Shown one piece after another: positions 23,725 through 32,670 of a stretch of DNA of 64,000 nucleotides. Numbering within the stretch: position 1 is the stretch's first letter; each line of letters opens with the position of its first letter. The notes beneath the pieces are model-generated. The model worked only from the letters and a program-made list of their open reading frames with translations. It did no database searches and was not told the origin of the DNA. The DNA comes from Bacteroidales bacterium UBA4293 (GTDB taxonomy: Bacteria > Bacteroidota > Bacteroidia > Bacteroidales > Bacteroidaceae): positions 16,387-80,386 of the forward strand of contig DGVD01000013.1 of the NCBI GenBank assembly GCA_002395835.1. Reading direction: 5' to 3'. The position numbers were made by a program, and so were the translations under genes.

Positions 23725-25854
23725 TTATTTCAACAAGGAGAGGAAGAAGGCATACTCCATGGCATTCTGCTCCAACCTACGGAAACGTCCGGAAGCACCT
23801 CCATGACCGGATGCCATATCACAACGCATGAGCAGCACATTCTGGTCGGTCTTGTTGGCACGCAGCTTAGCCACCCACTTTGCAGGCTCCCAATACTGCA
23901 CCTGACTGTCCCAGTAACCCGTAGTGACCAAGATATTCGGATAGTCCTGTGCCACCACGTTATCATAAGGAGAATAAGACATCATATACCGGTAATAATC
24001 CTCCTGACGAGGGTCACCCCACTCATCCCACTCAAAAGTAGTAAGAGGAATGGTTTCATCCTGCATGGTGCTGACCACATCGACGAAAGGCACACCAGCA
24101 ATGACTCCCTTATAGAGGGAAGGCTCCAGATTGATGCAAGCACCAATGAGCAAACCACCTGCACTGGCACCCCGAGCAAACAGACGGTCGCTCTGCGTGT
24201 ACTTCTGCTGGATGAGATACCGTGCACAGTCATTGAAATCGGTGAAGGTATTCATCTTCTTGAACAACTTACCATCCTCATACCACTGACGACCCATATC
24301 GGAACCACCCCGGATGTGAGCAATGGCATAGGCAAACCCACGATCCAGCAGGGAGAACACCTTAGAATCGAAAGTAGGGTCGGTGGAACTACCGTAAGAA
24401 CCATAAGCATAGAGATAAAGAGGAGCCTTTCCATCCTTCTGGAAACCCTTCGGAGTAATGACATCCACCGGAACCTTGGTTCCATCCTTAGCTGTAGCCC
24501 AGATACGTTCCTCCTGATACTTGCTCTTATCATATCCAGGAACCTGCTGCTCCTTCATGACAGTCTCCTCCCCTGTCTCCAGGTTCAAATCCACAGTCTT
24601 CGATGGGGTAAGCATGCTCTGGTACACATAACGAAGTACATGAGAAGCAGGATCTACGTTGGTACCCAGACCTGCCACATAGCAAGGTTCATCAAACTCC
24701 AGGTACTTATCTACGTTCTTCTTCGGATTCATGATGCGGATGGTGCAAAGACCATTGATACGCTCATTGACAATGACATAATCGCTCATCAAGGTGAAAT
24801 CCTCAATCAGCACCTCCGGACGGTATGCCAGGAAATTCTTCCAAGGCTTCCCTGCCTTCAGTTCAGTGTCGGAAACCATCATGATCTTACGGTTCAAGCT
24901 ATTATCACGGTCGGTCAGGATATAGAATGTCTGCCCGATGTGGTCTACGGTATATTTATGACCCACCGTTCTGGGAGTGAACTCCTTCAGAGGGCCCGTT
25001 ACATCACTAGCAGCTATATAACGGACATCCGTGGTCAAGGTATGACTGCTCACTGCCATGATATACTTATCATCTATAGACTGCTGCAGATGTACGGAAA
25101 ACGTCTCATCGGTCTCATCCCACAACAGCTCATCTTCACTCTGAGGCTGTCCCAGGGTATGACGATAGATGCGGTTGTTCCTCAAAGTAGGCACATCCTT
25201 ACCCACGTAATACAGATGCTTGCTGTCTGCAGCCCATGCCAGGTTTCCACCCGTATCCCGGAGTGTATCCTGCAGCATCTTACCCGTCTTCAGGTCCTTC
25301 ACCACAATGGTATAGATTCTGCGGCTCACAAAGTCCTGCCCATAAGCCACATACTGATTATCAGGGCTCACCCTTGGTGCAGTAACACCCGTATACTTCT
25401 GCCCTTCAGCCAAGACATTGACATCCAACAGCACCTCTTCCTTCTCCTGCCCATCGGCAATACGAGAATAGATAGGATAGTCCTTACCAGACTCATACCG
25501 AGTGGTGTAGGTGTATCCACCCTTCTTATAAGGCACACTGGCATCATCGGGAGCCAACCGGTTGGTCATCTCCTTATACAGTGTTTCCTGAAGGGACTGC
25601 AGAGGCTTGAAATAAGCATCGGCATACTCATTCTCTGCCTGCAGGTAATCCAGCACATCCTGGGTCTGCTGGTCTGGAGTCTCTGCATTCTTCTGGTCAT
25701 CGCTCAAGCGCATCCAGAAGTAAGGGTCCACACGCTGCCCTCCGAACTCCTCCATCACATGAGGCACCTGTTTAGCCACCGGAGCCTTCGGAGCCTGACT
25801 ACAAGCAGCCAGCAGAACCAGTCCTGTCATCAAATAATAAGTTTTCTTTTTCAT
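23725..25854 (-). CDS. Oligopeptidase B-like S9A serine peptidase, lipoprotein
   Basis: With the ATG at 25854 the product has 709 residues and begins with a lipoprotein signal whose LAAC motif puts the cysteine at 18; an earlier ATG at 25896 would spoil this signal. A beta-propeller (about 70-400) precedes the hydrolase domain. The triad is Ser564 in RGASAGGLLIG, Asp649 in GYWDSQV and His684 in ASGHGG. The text after the serine (VPFVDVVSTMQDETIPLTTFEWDEWGDP) follows oligopeptidase B, which cuts short peptides after basic residues. It is the first gene of an operon with the metalloprotease. Anchoring an oligopeptidase B as a lipoprotein suggests peptide processing in the periplasm or at the surface. 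Confidence 0.92.
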   Translation of the reverse strand: MKKKTYYLMTGLVLLAACSQAPKAPVAKQVPHVMEEFGGQRVDPYFWMRLSDDQKNAETPDQQTQDVLDYLQAENEYADAYFKPLQSLQETLYKEMTNRLAPDDASVPYKKGGYTYTTRYESGKDYPIYSRIADGQEKEEVLLDVNVLAEGQKYTGVTAPRVSPDNQYVAYGQDFVSRRIYTIVVKDLKTGKMLQDTLRDTGGNLAWAADSKHLYYVGKDVPTLRNNRIYRHTLGQPQSEDELLWDETDETFSVHLQQSIDDKYIMAVSSHTLTTDVRYIAASDVTGPLKEFTPRTVGHKYTVDHIGQTFYILTDRDNSLNRKIMMVSDTELKAGKPWKNFLAYRPEVLIEDFTLMSDYVIVNERINGLCTIRIMNPKKNVDKYLEFDEPCYVAGLGTNVDPASHVLRYVYQSMLTPSKTVDLNLETGEETVMKEQQVPGYDKSKYQEERIWATAKDGTKVPVDVITPKGFQKDGKAPLYLYAYGSYGSSTDPTFDSKVFSLLDRGFAYAIAHIRGGSDMGRQWYEDGKLFKKMNTFTDFNDCARYLIQQKYTQSDRLFARGASAGGLLIGACINLEPSLYKGVIAGVPFVDVVSTMQDETIPLTTFEWDEWGDPRQEDYYRYMMSYSPYDNVVAQDYPNILVTTGYWDSQVQYWEPAKWVAKLRANKTDQNVLLMRCDMASGHGGASGRFRRLEQNAMEYAFFLSLLK

Positions 25855-25884
25855 AGCAGTTTGTTTTCGCAAAAAAATGATTTG

Positions 25885-25892
25885 CAAATTTA
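25885..25892 (-). promoter_or_regulatory. -7 element for the oligopeptidase-metalloprotease operon
   Basis: TAAATTTG on the minus strand matches TAnnTTTG and would start transcription about 25 bases before the ATG at 25854. No TTTG is found at the expected -33 distance. Confidence 0.5.
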
Positions 25893-26152
25893 ACACAATT
25901 TTCCTCTTTCCTTATTATTTATATTCTTTTTAATACATATAATGTTTAAATATTAACATAAAATGGGGTATTTATCTTTTAATTCCATATTTTATGCATT
26001 TTCTGGTAGCATGAATGGTGTAAAGAAAGACAAAACAGAATAGAAATACATAAAAAATAGAATATTACAAGTATTTTTAAAGAAAAAGCATAAAATTATA
26101 ATCAAAAACAAGATTTTTTTGACAATTTATCACTGTATATGAATTTTATTAT

Positions 26153-26160
26153 TATCTTTG
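26153..26160 (+). promoter_or_regulatory. -7 element for gdhA
   Basis: TATCTTTG matches TAnnTTTG and lies 78 bases before the gdhA ATG. The -33 position is not a clear TTTG. Confidence 0.55.
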
Positions 26161-26237
26161 CACCCATAATCATGAATAAGGCTGTGAAAAGTTATTCGTA
26201 GAAAGATTGAAAATAAATTAAACAACCATTTACAATT

Positions 26238-27575
26238 ATGAATGCAAAAGAAGTTTTAGAGAACCTGAAGCAACGTTTTCCCAATGAACCTGAGTATCAT
26301 CAGGCAGTAGAAGAGGTATTAGGAACCATAGAGGAAGAATACAACAAACATCCTGAGTTCGAGAAGTTCAATCTGATAGAGCGCCTGTGCATTCCAGATA
26401 GAATCTATACCTTCCGTGTAAACTGGATTGATGACAATGGTAATTACCGTACAAATATGGGATACCGTGTTCAGCACAACAATGCCATAGGCCCATACAA
26501 AGGTGGTATTCGCTTTCATGCCTCTGTGAACCTGTCTATCTTGAAGTTCCTGGCATTTGAGCAGACCTTCAAAAACTCTTTGACAACCCTGCCTATGGGT
26601 GGTGCTAAAGGTGGCTCCGACTTCTCTCCACGTGGTAAGAGTGCAGCCGAAGTAATGCGTTTCTGTCAAGCTTTCATGCTGGAGCTGTGGCGTCACATCG
26701 GTCCAGATACAGATGTTCCTGCTGGTGACATCGGTGTAGGTGGACGTGAAGTAGGTTACATGTTTGGTGCTTATAAGAAATACACTCATGAGTTTAGTGG
26801 TGTGCTCACTGGTAAGGGACGTGAATTTGGAGGTTCACTGATTCGTCCTGAGGCTACCGGTTATGGAAATGTTTATTTCCTGATGGAAATGCTGAAGACC
26901 AAAGGCACTGACCTGAAAGGTAAGACTTGCTTGATTTCTGGTTCAGGAAATGTGGCTCAGTACACCGCACAGAAGGTTCTCCAGCTAGGAGGTAAGGTAC
27001 TTACCATGTCTGATTCCGATGGCTATGTTTACGATCCAAATGGTATAGACCAGGAGAAACTGAATTGGATTATGGAACTGAAGAACCAGTACCGTGGTCG
27101 TATTCGTGAATATGCAGAAGAATTTGAAGGTGTGAAGTACGTACCAGGTGAAAAGCCATGGAATGAGGTGGCTGACATCGCACTTCCATGCGCCACTCAG
27201 AATGAGATCAGCGAAGAAGCTGCAAAGGCACTGGTAGCAAACGGTGTAATGGCAGTGTGCGAAGGTGCTAATATGCCTACAGTTCCTGCAGCTATCAAGG
27301 TATTCCAAAATGCCAAGATACTCTACGCTCCAGGTAAGGCTTCCAATGCCGGAGGTGTTTCCGTATCAGGTCTGGAAATGACCCAGAACTCTATCCGTCT
27401 TTCATGGAGTGCAGAAGAGGTTGATGCAAAGCTGCACGACATCATGCTGGACATCCACCGCAATTGTGTAAAATATGGTACTGAGCCTGATGGATATGTA
27501 AACTATGTAAAGGGTGCAAACATTGCAGGTTTCATGAAGGTAGCCAAAGCCATGATGGCTCAAGGTGTCATTTAA
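26238..27575 (+). CDS. gdhA: Glutamate dehydrogenase, NADP-type
   Basis: This 445-residue protein is a hexameric-type glutamate dehydrogenase, interconverting glutamate and 2-oxoglutarate plus ammonia. Substrate residues are in YKGGIRFH, the catalytic Lys124 is in PMGGAKGGSDF and Asp164 in PAGDIGVGGRE. The nucleotide fold reads GSGNVAQYTAQ with Ser236, and the strand end reads SDSDG with Ser260. These serines are what the NADP-dependent enzymes of the E. coli type have, in place of the Phe and Pro of NAD-dependent clostridial enzyme. I therefore predict NADP(H) use and an ammonium-assimilating role, though dual specificity is possible. It is a single-gene unit ending in a bidirectional terminator. 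Confidence 0.95.
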   Translation: MNAKEVLENLKQRFPNEPEYHQAVEEVLGTIEEEYNKHPEFEKFNLIERLCIPDRIYTFRVNWIDDNGNYRTNMGYRVQHNNAIGPYKGGIRFHASVNLSILKFLAFEQTFKNSLTTLPMGGAKGGSDFSPRGKSAAEVMRFCQAFMLELWRHIGPDTDVPAGDIGVGGREVGYMFGAYKKYTHEFSGVLTGKGREFGGSLIRPEATGYGNVYFLMEMLKTKGTDLKGKTCLISGSGNVAQYTAQKVLQLGGKVLTMSDSDGYVYDPNGIDQEKLNWIMELKNQYRGRIREYAEEFEGVKYVPGEKPWNEVADIALPCATQNEISEEAAKALVANGVMAVCEGANMPTVPAAIKVFQNAKILYAPGKASNAGGVSVSGLEMTQNSIRLSWSAEEVDAKLHDIMLDIHRNCVKYGTEPDGYVNYVKGANIAGFMKVAKAMMAQGVI

Positions 27576-27601
27576 AGCCTATTAATTGAGTATAAGAGAG
27601 A

Positions 27602-27630
27602 AAAAAACCGAGGCGATGCCTCGGTTTTTT
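27602..27630. terminator. Bidirectional terminator between gdhA and the ATP-grasp gene
   Basis: AAAAAACCGAGGC (27602-27614) pairs perfectly with GCCTCGGTTTTTT (27618-27630) around a 3-base loop. T-runs occur on both strands, so it can end both converging genes; its last base is also the last base of the stop codon of the minus-strand gene. Confidence 0.95.
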
Positions 27631-30581
27631 TATTTTCCTGGTTTCATGACCACTCCAATCTTTTTCTTTCCATCCATTTTAATGACGATAGGTTTCTCAA
27701 AATGGACATGACGAAGATAGGTGGTCTCTTCCACAGCCGGTAAGGAGTTTAGGTACTCTTGATCATAGACTCCATCATTCCTATAGGCATTGATGGTGAA
27801 ATAACCCACCTCAAAAGAGGTTAGATTCTGGAAGAAATGAGTTCCCTGACTTGGGTCTACCCTATAATTTGTAAGACCTGCTTCCACGATGACCTTGGCA
27901 GCACTGATATGAGGCCATTTCACAGGTATACCAAGATACGGATCACTGCTGCCCCAACGGCCTGGGCCAACAAGCACATAATTCTTACCTTCAGCCACAA
28001 ATTTGCGGTTTATCCGCTCCACCTCAAGAGCTATTTCAGGGTTAGTATGCTGTTTATAGTCCTCTGTCTTGACATAGACAATATCATAAACCTGGTTCAC
28101 AATACCATTTCCCAAAGAGTTCTCACTGCGTAAAATTACCGACTCCTTATCCAGAGCTGATAAATCTTCGTTGATGGACTGGTTACTATCTACGATAGGA
28201 CGAATCTGCAGCAGATAGAAGGTTCCTCCGTTCTTTCCATCATTATCCAAATTCACTGCAAATTCGATTTCCACAGGGCGACGCATTTCACTCTGCCCAT
28301 ATTTCAAAGCCAATTTAAGAATTTCAGGCAGTGGGAACATGTTATATTTCAAGACACCAGCAAAAGTGAGCAGTTTCCGACCTTCCGGGTAGAAACCATC
28401 CCTTATGACCATATCATTAAAGTCGTATGTGCTACAGATGGCATTCAAAGCACCACACTTCTCCGCTTCACGCAGCCTTAAAGTCTTCAAGTTAAAACCA
28501 TCGTCCACTTTAAAGTCAGTAGGCTGACGTTTGACATCAATGGCATAAAACTTCGTTTGCGTTTCACGTAAGCAAATTTCCATCTCACTAGTCTGCAGAC
28601 ACTTATCAGGATGATAAGGGCTTACACGCAATGTCTGACCCCCATCTACTATATACTTACCCAAGCCCAATGCCAGATTCACAACACCCTCTTCCGGCTT
28701 TTCATCCCCCAAAGGATAGTGATTCGTGCTTCGAGCCACACCAGAGATAGCTGGATAATAGTATTCACCATACTGCGTGCCTACCACCTCCTGCAATACA
28801 ACAGCCATTTTCTCTTGGTCGATCACATTGTTCGTAACTTCCATATATGCCTTGCTATCCTTATAATAAACAGACGCATACACGGCCTTTACTGCATCAG
28901 AAAGTTGACGAAGCATGACTTCTGAATCATCCAGGTATGGAATCATATAAGTGGAATAGATTCCAGCAAAAGGCTGGTAATGTGAATCCTCCAACAAACT
29001 AGAAGAACGGATGGCAATAGGTGCATGCACCACTGAGATAAAAGTGCGAAAATCTTCTTCCAGACTGGAAGGCAGCTTGCCCTTCAGGAACGCATCTAAT
29101 ATGGTTTGATCCTCTGCATCACTTAACGCCACGTGATACAAATCATTGCTTTCCATAAACTTGTCGAAGATATCCGTACAAAGTACTACAGTCTTTGGAA
29201 TAAGAACATCCACATTATCGAAAGCATCGAATTCCTCATGATGTTTCAATATATTCCCAATAAAAGCCAGTCCACGGCCCTTTCCGCCTAATGACCCCTC
29301 ACCAATTCGAGCAAAATTAGAATAACGGTCGAAACGCTCCCGCAAAAATACAGCTACCACACCCTGATTCTTCATCCTCCTATACTGGACGATAGCATCG
29401 AAAATAATTTGTCGGTGAGAATCAATGTCCTGGTTCTCACGCCAGGTTATTTGCTTGAGGAATTCAGACATGGAAAACATGGCTCGGGAACACAACCATC
29501 GGGAAATGTTATTATGAGAGACATGCATCTCCAAAGATTCCCTAGGGATAGTCATGATATTATCCTGCAAATCACGAAGATTATGCACACGGACAATTTC
29601 TTCCATCGTCTTGGGATCACGGAAGACCAAATCACCGAATCCAAAATCATTTTCTACAATCTTACGCAAATCCAAGTCCATGGTCTTGGAATTCTTATCC
29701 ACAAAAGTGGCACCTATCTTTTTTGCCAGCTTTTTATTTTCAGATTCACTGCTTTGGAGAACCAAAGGAATGTATTCATCCTGTTCCCTGATGGAAGTAA
29801 GGAATTTAACACCCGCTTCTGGGTCCACTACCCCATCACGCAAGTATCTGGCATCGCTAATGACACCCAGAGTATTATCCTTAAAACGGTTATACAAATC
29901 CATGGCCTCCTCATAGTTTCGGGCCAAAACAATCTTAGGACGCCCCCTTTTACGAAGATTCGCCTCATGCACATTCAGACCTTCTGTAGCAAAGGCATGC
30001 ATCTGCTCTAAAACATAGCGATATAAGTTAGGTAATATAGCAGAATAAAAGCGGATAGAGTCCTCCACTAAGAGAATCATATGGACACCCGACTCACGAA
30101 TATCATGTTCCAGATTCATTTTATCCTCCATCAGTTTGATGATAGAAATAAGCAACTCCGTATTACCCAACCAGCAGAATACATATTCAAAGATAGACAG
30201 ATCTTCATGCTCCATGCGCTTACTTATTCCGTGAGAAAAAGGAGTAAGCACCACTAATCGGGTCTTAGGATAGGCTACCTTTATGCTTCTGGCTATATCA
30301 AAAACATTGCTGTTATCTGTACCAGGCATGACAATGACCAACTCGAAATGGTTTTTTGCCAATTCTTTTTCTGCTGCCTCAGCATCAGAAACCAACGTAA
30401 AACGAGGAGGAGTGCTCAAACCAAGATCAGCATATTCAGAAAAAATCTTCTCATCAATGCGTCCATCATCCTCCAACATAAAGGCATCATAAGGGTTTGC
30501 TACTAGCAACACCTGATAAATACGGCTCTTCATCAAATTGACGAAGGACATATCTTTTAAATAAGGTCCATGGCTTTTCAT
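27630..30581 (-). CDS. Receiver-domain protein fused to a PEP-synthase-type ATP-grasp domain
   Basis: This 983-residue protein starts with two receiver-like regions. The first (about 20-125) lacks the phospho-acceptor (VIVMPG where Asp is expected). The second (about 168-310) keeps the full set: Glu173/Asp174, Asp243 in VISDAR, Ser277 in LVLQSS and Lys296 in FVDK. From about 425 comes the PPDK/PEP-synthase N-terminal ATP-binding domain (GEGSLGGKGRGL at 427-438, PIAIRSSSLLEDS at 521-533, YLLQIRPI near 805). The phosphohistidine swivel domain and the PEP/pyruvate barrel are absent, so it cannot be a complete PEP synthase although such proteins are often so labelled. A C-terminal region of about 180 residues is unassigned. 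The start could also be Met12. It probably acts as a signal-controlled phosphotransfer protein of unknown target. Confidence 0.85.
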   Translation of the reverse strand: MKSHGPYLKDMSFVNLMKSRIYQVLLVANPYDAFMLEDDGRIDEKIFSEYADLGLSTPPRFTLVSDAEAAEKELAKNHFELVIVMPGTDNSNVFDIARSIKVAYPKTRLVVLTPFSHGISKRMEHEDLSIFEYVFCWLGNTELLISIIKLMEDKMNLEHDIRESGVHMILLVEDSIRFYSAILPNLYRYVLEQMHAFATEGLNVHEANLRKRGRPKIVLARNYEEAMDLYNRFKDNTLGVISDARYLRDGVVDPEAGVKFLTSIREQDEYIPLVLQSSESENKKLAKKIGATFVDKNSKTMDLDLRKIVENDFGFGDLVFRDPKTMEEIVRVHNLRDLQDNIMTIPRESLEMHVSHNNISRWLCSRAMFSMSEFLKQITWRENQDIDSHRQIIFDAIVQYRRMKNQGVVAVFLRERFDRYSNFARIGEGSLGGKGRGLAFIGNILKHHEEFDAFDNVDVLIPKTVVLCTDIFDKFMESNDLYHVALSDAEDQTILDAFLKGKLPSSLEEDFRTFISVVHAPIAIRSSSLLEDSHYQPFAGIYSTYMIPYLDDSEVMLRQLSDAVKAVYASVYYKDSKAYMEVTNNVIDQEKMAVVLQEVVGTQYGEYYYPAISGVARSTNHYPLGDEKPEEGVVNLALGLGKYIVDGGQTLRVSPYHPDKCLQTSEMEICLRETQTKFYAIDVKRQPTDFKVDDGFNLKTLRLREAEKCGALNAICSTYDFNDMVIRDGFYPEGRKLLTFAGVLKYNMFPLPEILKLALKYGQSEMRRPVEIEFAVNLDNDGKNGGTFYLLQIRPIVDSNQSINEDLSALDKESVILRSENSLGNGIVNQVYDIVYVKTEDYKQHTNPEIALEVERINRKFVAEGKNYVLVGPGRWGSSDPYLGIPVKWPHISAAKVIVEAGLTNYRVDPSQGTHFFQNLTSFEVGYFTINAYRNDGVYDQEYLNSLPAVEETTYLRHVHFEKPIVIKMDGKKKIGVVMKPGK

Positions 30582-30589
30582 ACTAGAGA

Positions 30590-30623
30590 CAAAGATACAA
30601 AAAATGTCATAATTTTAGCCAAA
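30590..30623 (-). promoter_or_regulatory. Promoter of the receiver/ATP-grasp gene
   Basis: On the minus strand TTTG (30623-30620) and TATCTTTG (30597-30590) are separated by 22 bases. Transcription would start within a few bases of the ATG at 30581, so the first Met would be almost leaderless; Met12 at 30548 would have a leader of about 35 bases. Confidence 0.6.
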
Positions 30624-30646
30624 TCGAACTTTTTTTGAAAAATAAA

Positions 30647-30677
30647 TTTGTTATGAACGGCATATTCACTATATTTG
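30647..30677 (+). promoter_or_regulatory. Promoter of the second glutamate dehydrogenase gene
   Basis: TTTG (30647-30650), 19 bases, then TATATTTG (30670-30677): an exact match to the Bacteroidetes consensus. Transcription would start near 30684, about 57 bases before the ATG. Confidence 0.82.
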
Positions 30678-30740
30678 CAGCGACAAAATGTAAGAAAAAC
30701 TTTTGTCCAATACAAGAAATCGACCTTAAACACTTACAAT

Positions 30741-32081
30741 ATGTTGAACATTAATGCTTTTATGGCTTCTTTGGAAGCTAAGCACCCTGGAGAACCAGAG
30801 TTTCTTCAGGCTGTAAAAGAAGTATTACTTTCCATCAAGGATGTTTATGACAAACACCCTGAATTTGAGAAAGCAGCTCTTCTTGAACGTTTAGTTGAGC
30901 CTGAACGTATCATTACATTCCGTGTACCTTGGGTAGATGACAATGGAAAGGTTCAAGTTAATTTAGGATATAGAGTCCAGTTTAATTCCGCTATCGGCCC
31001 ATACAAAGGTGGTTTGCGTTTCCACGCATCAGTAAACCTGTCCATCTTGAAGTTCCTTGGCTTTGAGCAGACCTTCAAGAATGCACTTACCACTCTGCCT
31101 ATGGGAGGTGGAAAAGGTGGATCTGATTTCTCACCAAAAGGTAAGAGCGATGCAGAAATCATGCGTTTCTGCCAGGCCTTCATGAGTGAGCTATATCGTT
31201 ACATCGGTCCTGAAATTGATATTCCTGCTGGTGACATCGGTGTAGGTGGACGTGAAATTGGCTATCTGTTTGGTGAATACAAGAAGTTGACCCGTGATTT
31301 CTCTGGCGTCTTGACTGGTAAGAACCTGGAATTTGGCGGTTCTTTAATCAGGCCAGAAGCTACTGGATTTGGTGGTTTGTATTTTGTAAACGAAATGTTG
31401 CAGACTAGAGGCATCGACATCAAGGGTAAGACTGTAGCTATTTCTGGTTTCGGTAATGTAGCTTGGGGCGCAGTAACAAAGGCTACTCAACTGGGAGCAA
31501 AGGTTATAACTATTTCCGGTCCTGACGGATATATTTATGATCCAGATGGAATTAGTGGTGAAAAGATAGACTACATGCTTGAACTTCGCTCTTCTGGAAA
31601 TGATATTTGTGCACCTTATGCAGAAGAATTCCCAAATGCTACGTTTGTTCCTAACAAACGCCCATGGGAAGTGAAAGCAGACATTGCCTTGACTTGTGCT
31701 ACTCAAAATGAGTTGAATGGTGAAGATGCTCAGACCTTAATCAATAATGGAGTCCTCTGTGTAGGTGAGATTTCCAATATGGGATGTACTCCAGAAGCTA
31801 TCGACTTGTTCGTTGAGCACAAGATGCTTTATGCTCCTGGAAAGGCAGTAAATGCAGGTGGTGTAGCAACCTCTGGCTTGGAAATGAGCCAAAATGCAAT
31901 GCACCTCAGCTGGTCTGCAGAAGAAGTAGATCAGAAACTGCATCACATCATGCATGGCATCCATCATCAGTGTCTCCAGTATGGTACTGAACCTGATGGT
32001 TACATCAACTACGTAAAGGGTGCAAATATTGCAGGCTTTATGAAGGTTGCCAAGGCCATGATGGCTCAAGGAATTGTATAA
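30741..32081 (+). CDS. gdhB: Glutamate dehydrogenase, NAD-type
   Basis: With the ATG at 30741 the product has 446 residues and aligns from its first residues with gdhA; an in-frame TTG at 30675 lies inside the promoter and is rejected. Catalytic Lys125 (PMGGGKGGSDF) and Asp165 (PAGDIGVGGRE) are present. The nucleotide fold reads GFGNVAWGAV with Phe237, and the strand end reads SGPDGYIYDP with Pro261. These are the residues of the NAD-specific Clostridium symbiosum enzyme (Phe238, Pro262). I predict NAD dependence and a catabolic role in glutamate fermentation. The rlpA-like gene starts 6 bases after the stop, so the two are cotranscribed. Confidence 0.95.
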   Translation: MLNINAFMASLEAKHPGEPEFLQAVKEVLLSIKDVYDKHPEFEKAALLERLVEPERIITFRVPWVDDNGKVQVNLGYRVQFNSAIGPYKGGLRFHASVNLSILKFLGFEQTFKNALTTLPMGGGKGGSDFSPKGKSDAEIMRFCQAFMSELYRYIGPEIDIPAGDIGVGGREIGYLFGEYKKLTRDFSGVLTGKNLEFGGSLIRPEATGFGGLYFVNEMLQTRGIDIKGKTVAISGFGNVAWGAVTKATQLGAKVITISGPDGYIYDPDGISGEKIDYMLELRSSGNDICAPYAEEFPNATFVPNKRPWEVKADIALTCATQNELNGEDAQTLINNGVLCVGEISNMGCTPEAIDLFVEHKMLYAPGKAVNAGGVATSGLEMSQNAMHLSWSAEEVDQKLHHIMHGIHHQCLQYGTEPDGYINYVKGANIAGFMKVAKAMMAQGIV

Positions 32082-32087
32082 CATAAA

Positions 32088-32627
32088 ATGAAAAATAAAT
32101 CTCGTTTAGTTGTATTTGTATTTTGTATTGTAGCGTGCGTTACCTATTCTCTGGGACAGAGCGTAGGTAACGCTTCTTATTATGCCAATAGTTTCCACGG
32201 AAGATTAACGGCAAGTGGAAAGACCTATAATAAGGACAGCATGACATGTGCTCACCTTACCTATCCTTTTGGAACGCTACTTAAAGTCAAAAACATACGA
32301 AACGGGAAAGAAGTTATAGTTGAGGTAACAGATAGAGGGCCATATACAAAGAAATTTATGATAGACCTTTCTTATGCTGCAGCAAAAAAATTGGATATCA
32401 TTCGATATGGTTACTCTCCAGTAGAAGTTTCAGTCTACACTCCTACCATTGTTCCATATAAACTGGCTGAAGTAGAGCACGAACTCCCAATACTGGAATT
32501 AACTGAAATTCCTAATATACCTCTATCCGAAATCTTAAGCTGGCGAAAACCACATTCAGATTCCGTAAAATTAAAAAAGATCAAGAATGTAAACAAGATT
32601 CAGAGTCATTCTCCAATAAAAAAATAA
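32088..32627 (+). CDS. RlpA-like septal ring lytic transglycosylase / double-psi beta-barrel protein
   Basis: This 179-residue protein has a signal peptide (about 1-23) and one double-psi beta-barrel domain of the RlpA type (GNASYYANSFHGRLTASG, AHLTYPFGTLLKVKN, VEVTDRGPY). The residues matching the RlpA catalytic pair are His56 and Asp82. RlpA cleaves naked glycan strands of peptidoglycan at the septum. There is no SPOR domain; the C-terminal 70 residues are polar and low in complexity. It follows the NAD-type glutamate dehydrogenase gene by 6 bases. The functional link between the two, if any, is unclear. The stop codon lies inside the terminator stem. Confidence 0.85.
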   Translation: MKNKSRLVVFVFCIVACVTYSLGQSVGNASYYANSFHGRLTASGKTYNKDSMTCAHLTYPFGTLLKVKNIRNGKEVIVEVTDRGPYTKKFMIDLSYAAAKKLDIIRYGYSPVEVSVYTPTIVPYKLAEVEHELPILELTEIPNIPLSEILSWRKPHSDSVKLKKIKNVNKIQSHSPIKK

Positions 32628-32657
32628 AGCAGCTGATGTTCAGCTGCTTTATTTTTT
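32619..32657. terminator. Bidirectional terminator after the rlpA-like gene
   Basis: A perfect 17-bp stem (32619-32635 with 32641-32657) and a 5-base loop has T-runs on both strands. It serves the rlpA-like gene on the plus strand and the lipoprotein gene ending at 32671 on the minus strand. Confidence 0.95.
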
Positions 32658-32670
32658 ACATATTAGCTAT

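Larger units (their letters stand above)
25855..26237. other. Divergent intergenic region, oligopeptidase and gdhA promoters
   Basis: This 383-base AT-rich gap holds no gene. A minus-strand promoter element is at 25885-25892 and a plus-strand one at 26153-26160. No strong inverted repeat or riboswitch-like structure was seen. Confidence 0.7.

Noticed and set aside
23803..25893. A 696-codon open frame on the plus strand opposite the oligopeptidase gene
   Set aside because: It lies wholly antisense to a gene with a complete catalytic triad, has no recognisable domain or signal peptide and is rich in His, Leu, Ile and Thr as expected from codon bias on the other strand. The same holds for the long plus-strand frames opposite the RND adaptor, metalloprotease and S9D genes.
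30675..30740. Longer start for the second glutamate dehydrogenase
   Set aside because: The upstream TTG lies within the -7 promoter element, and gdhA aligns with the product from the ATG at 30741.
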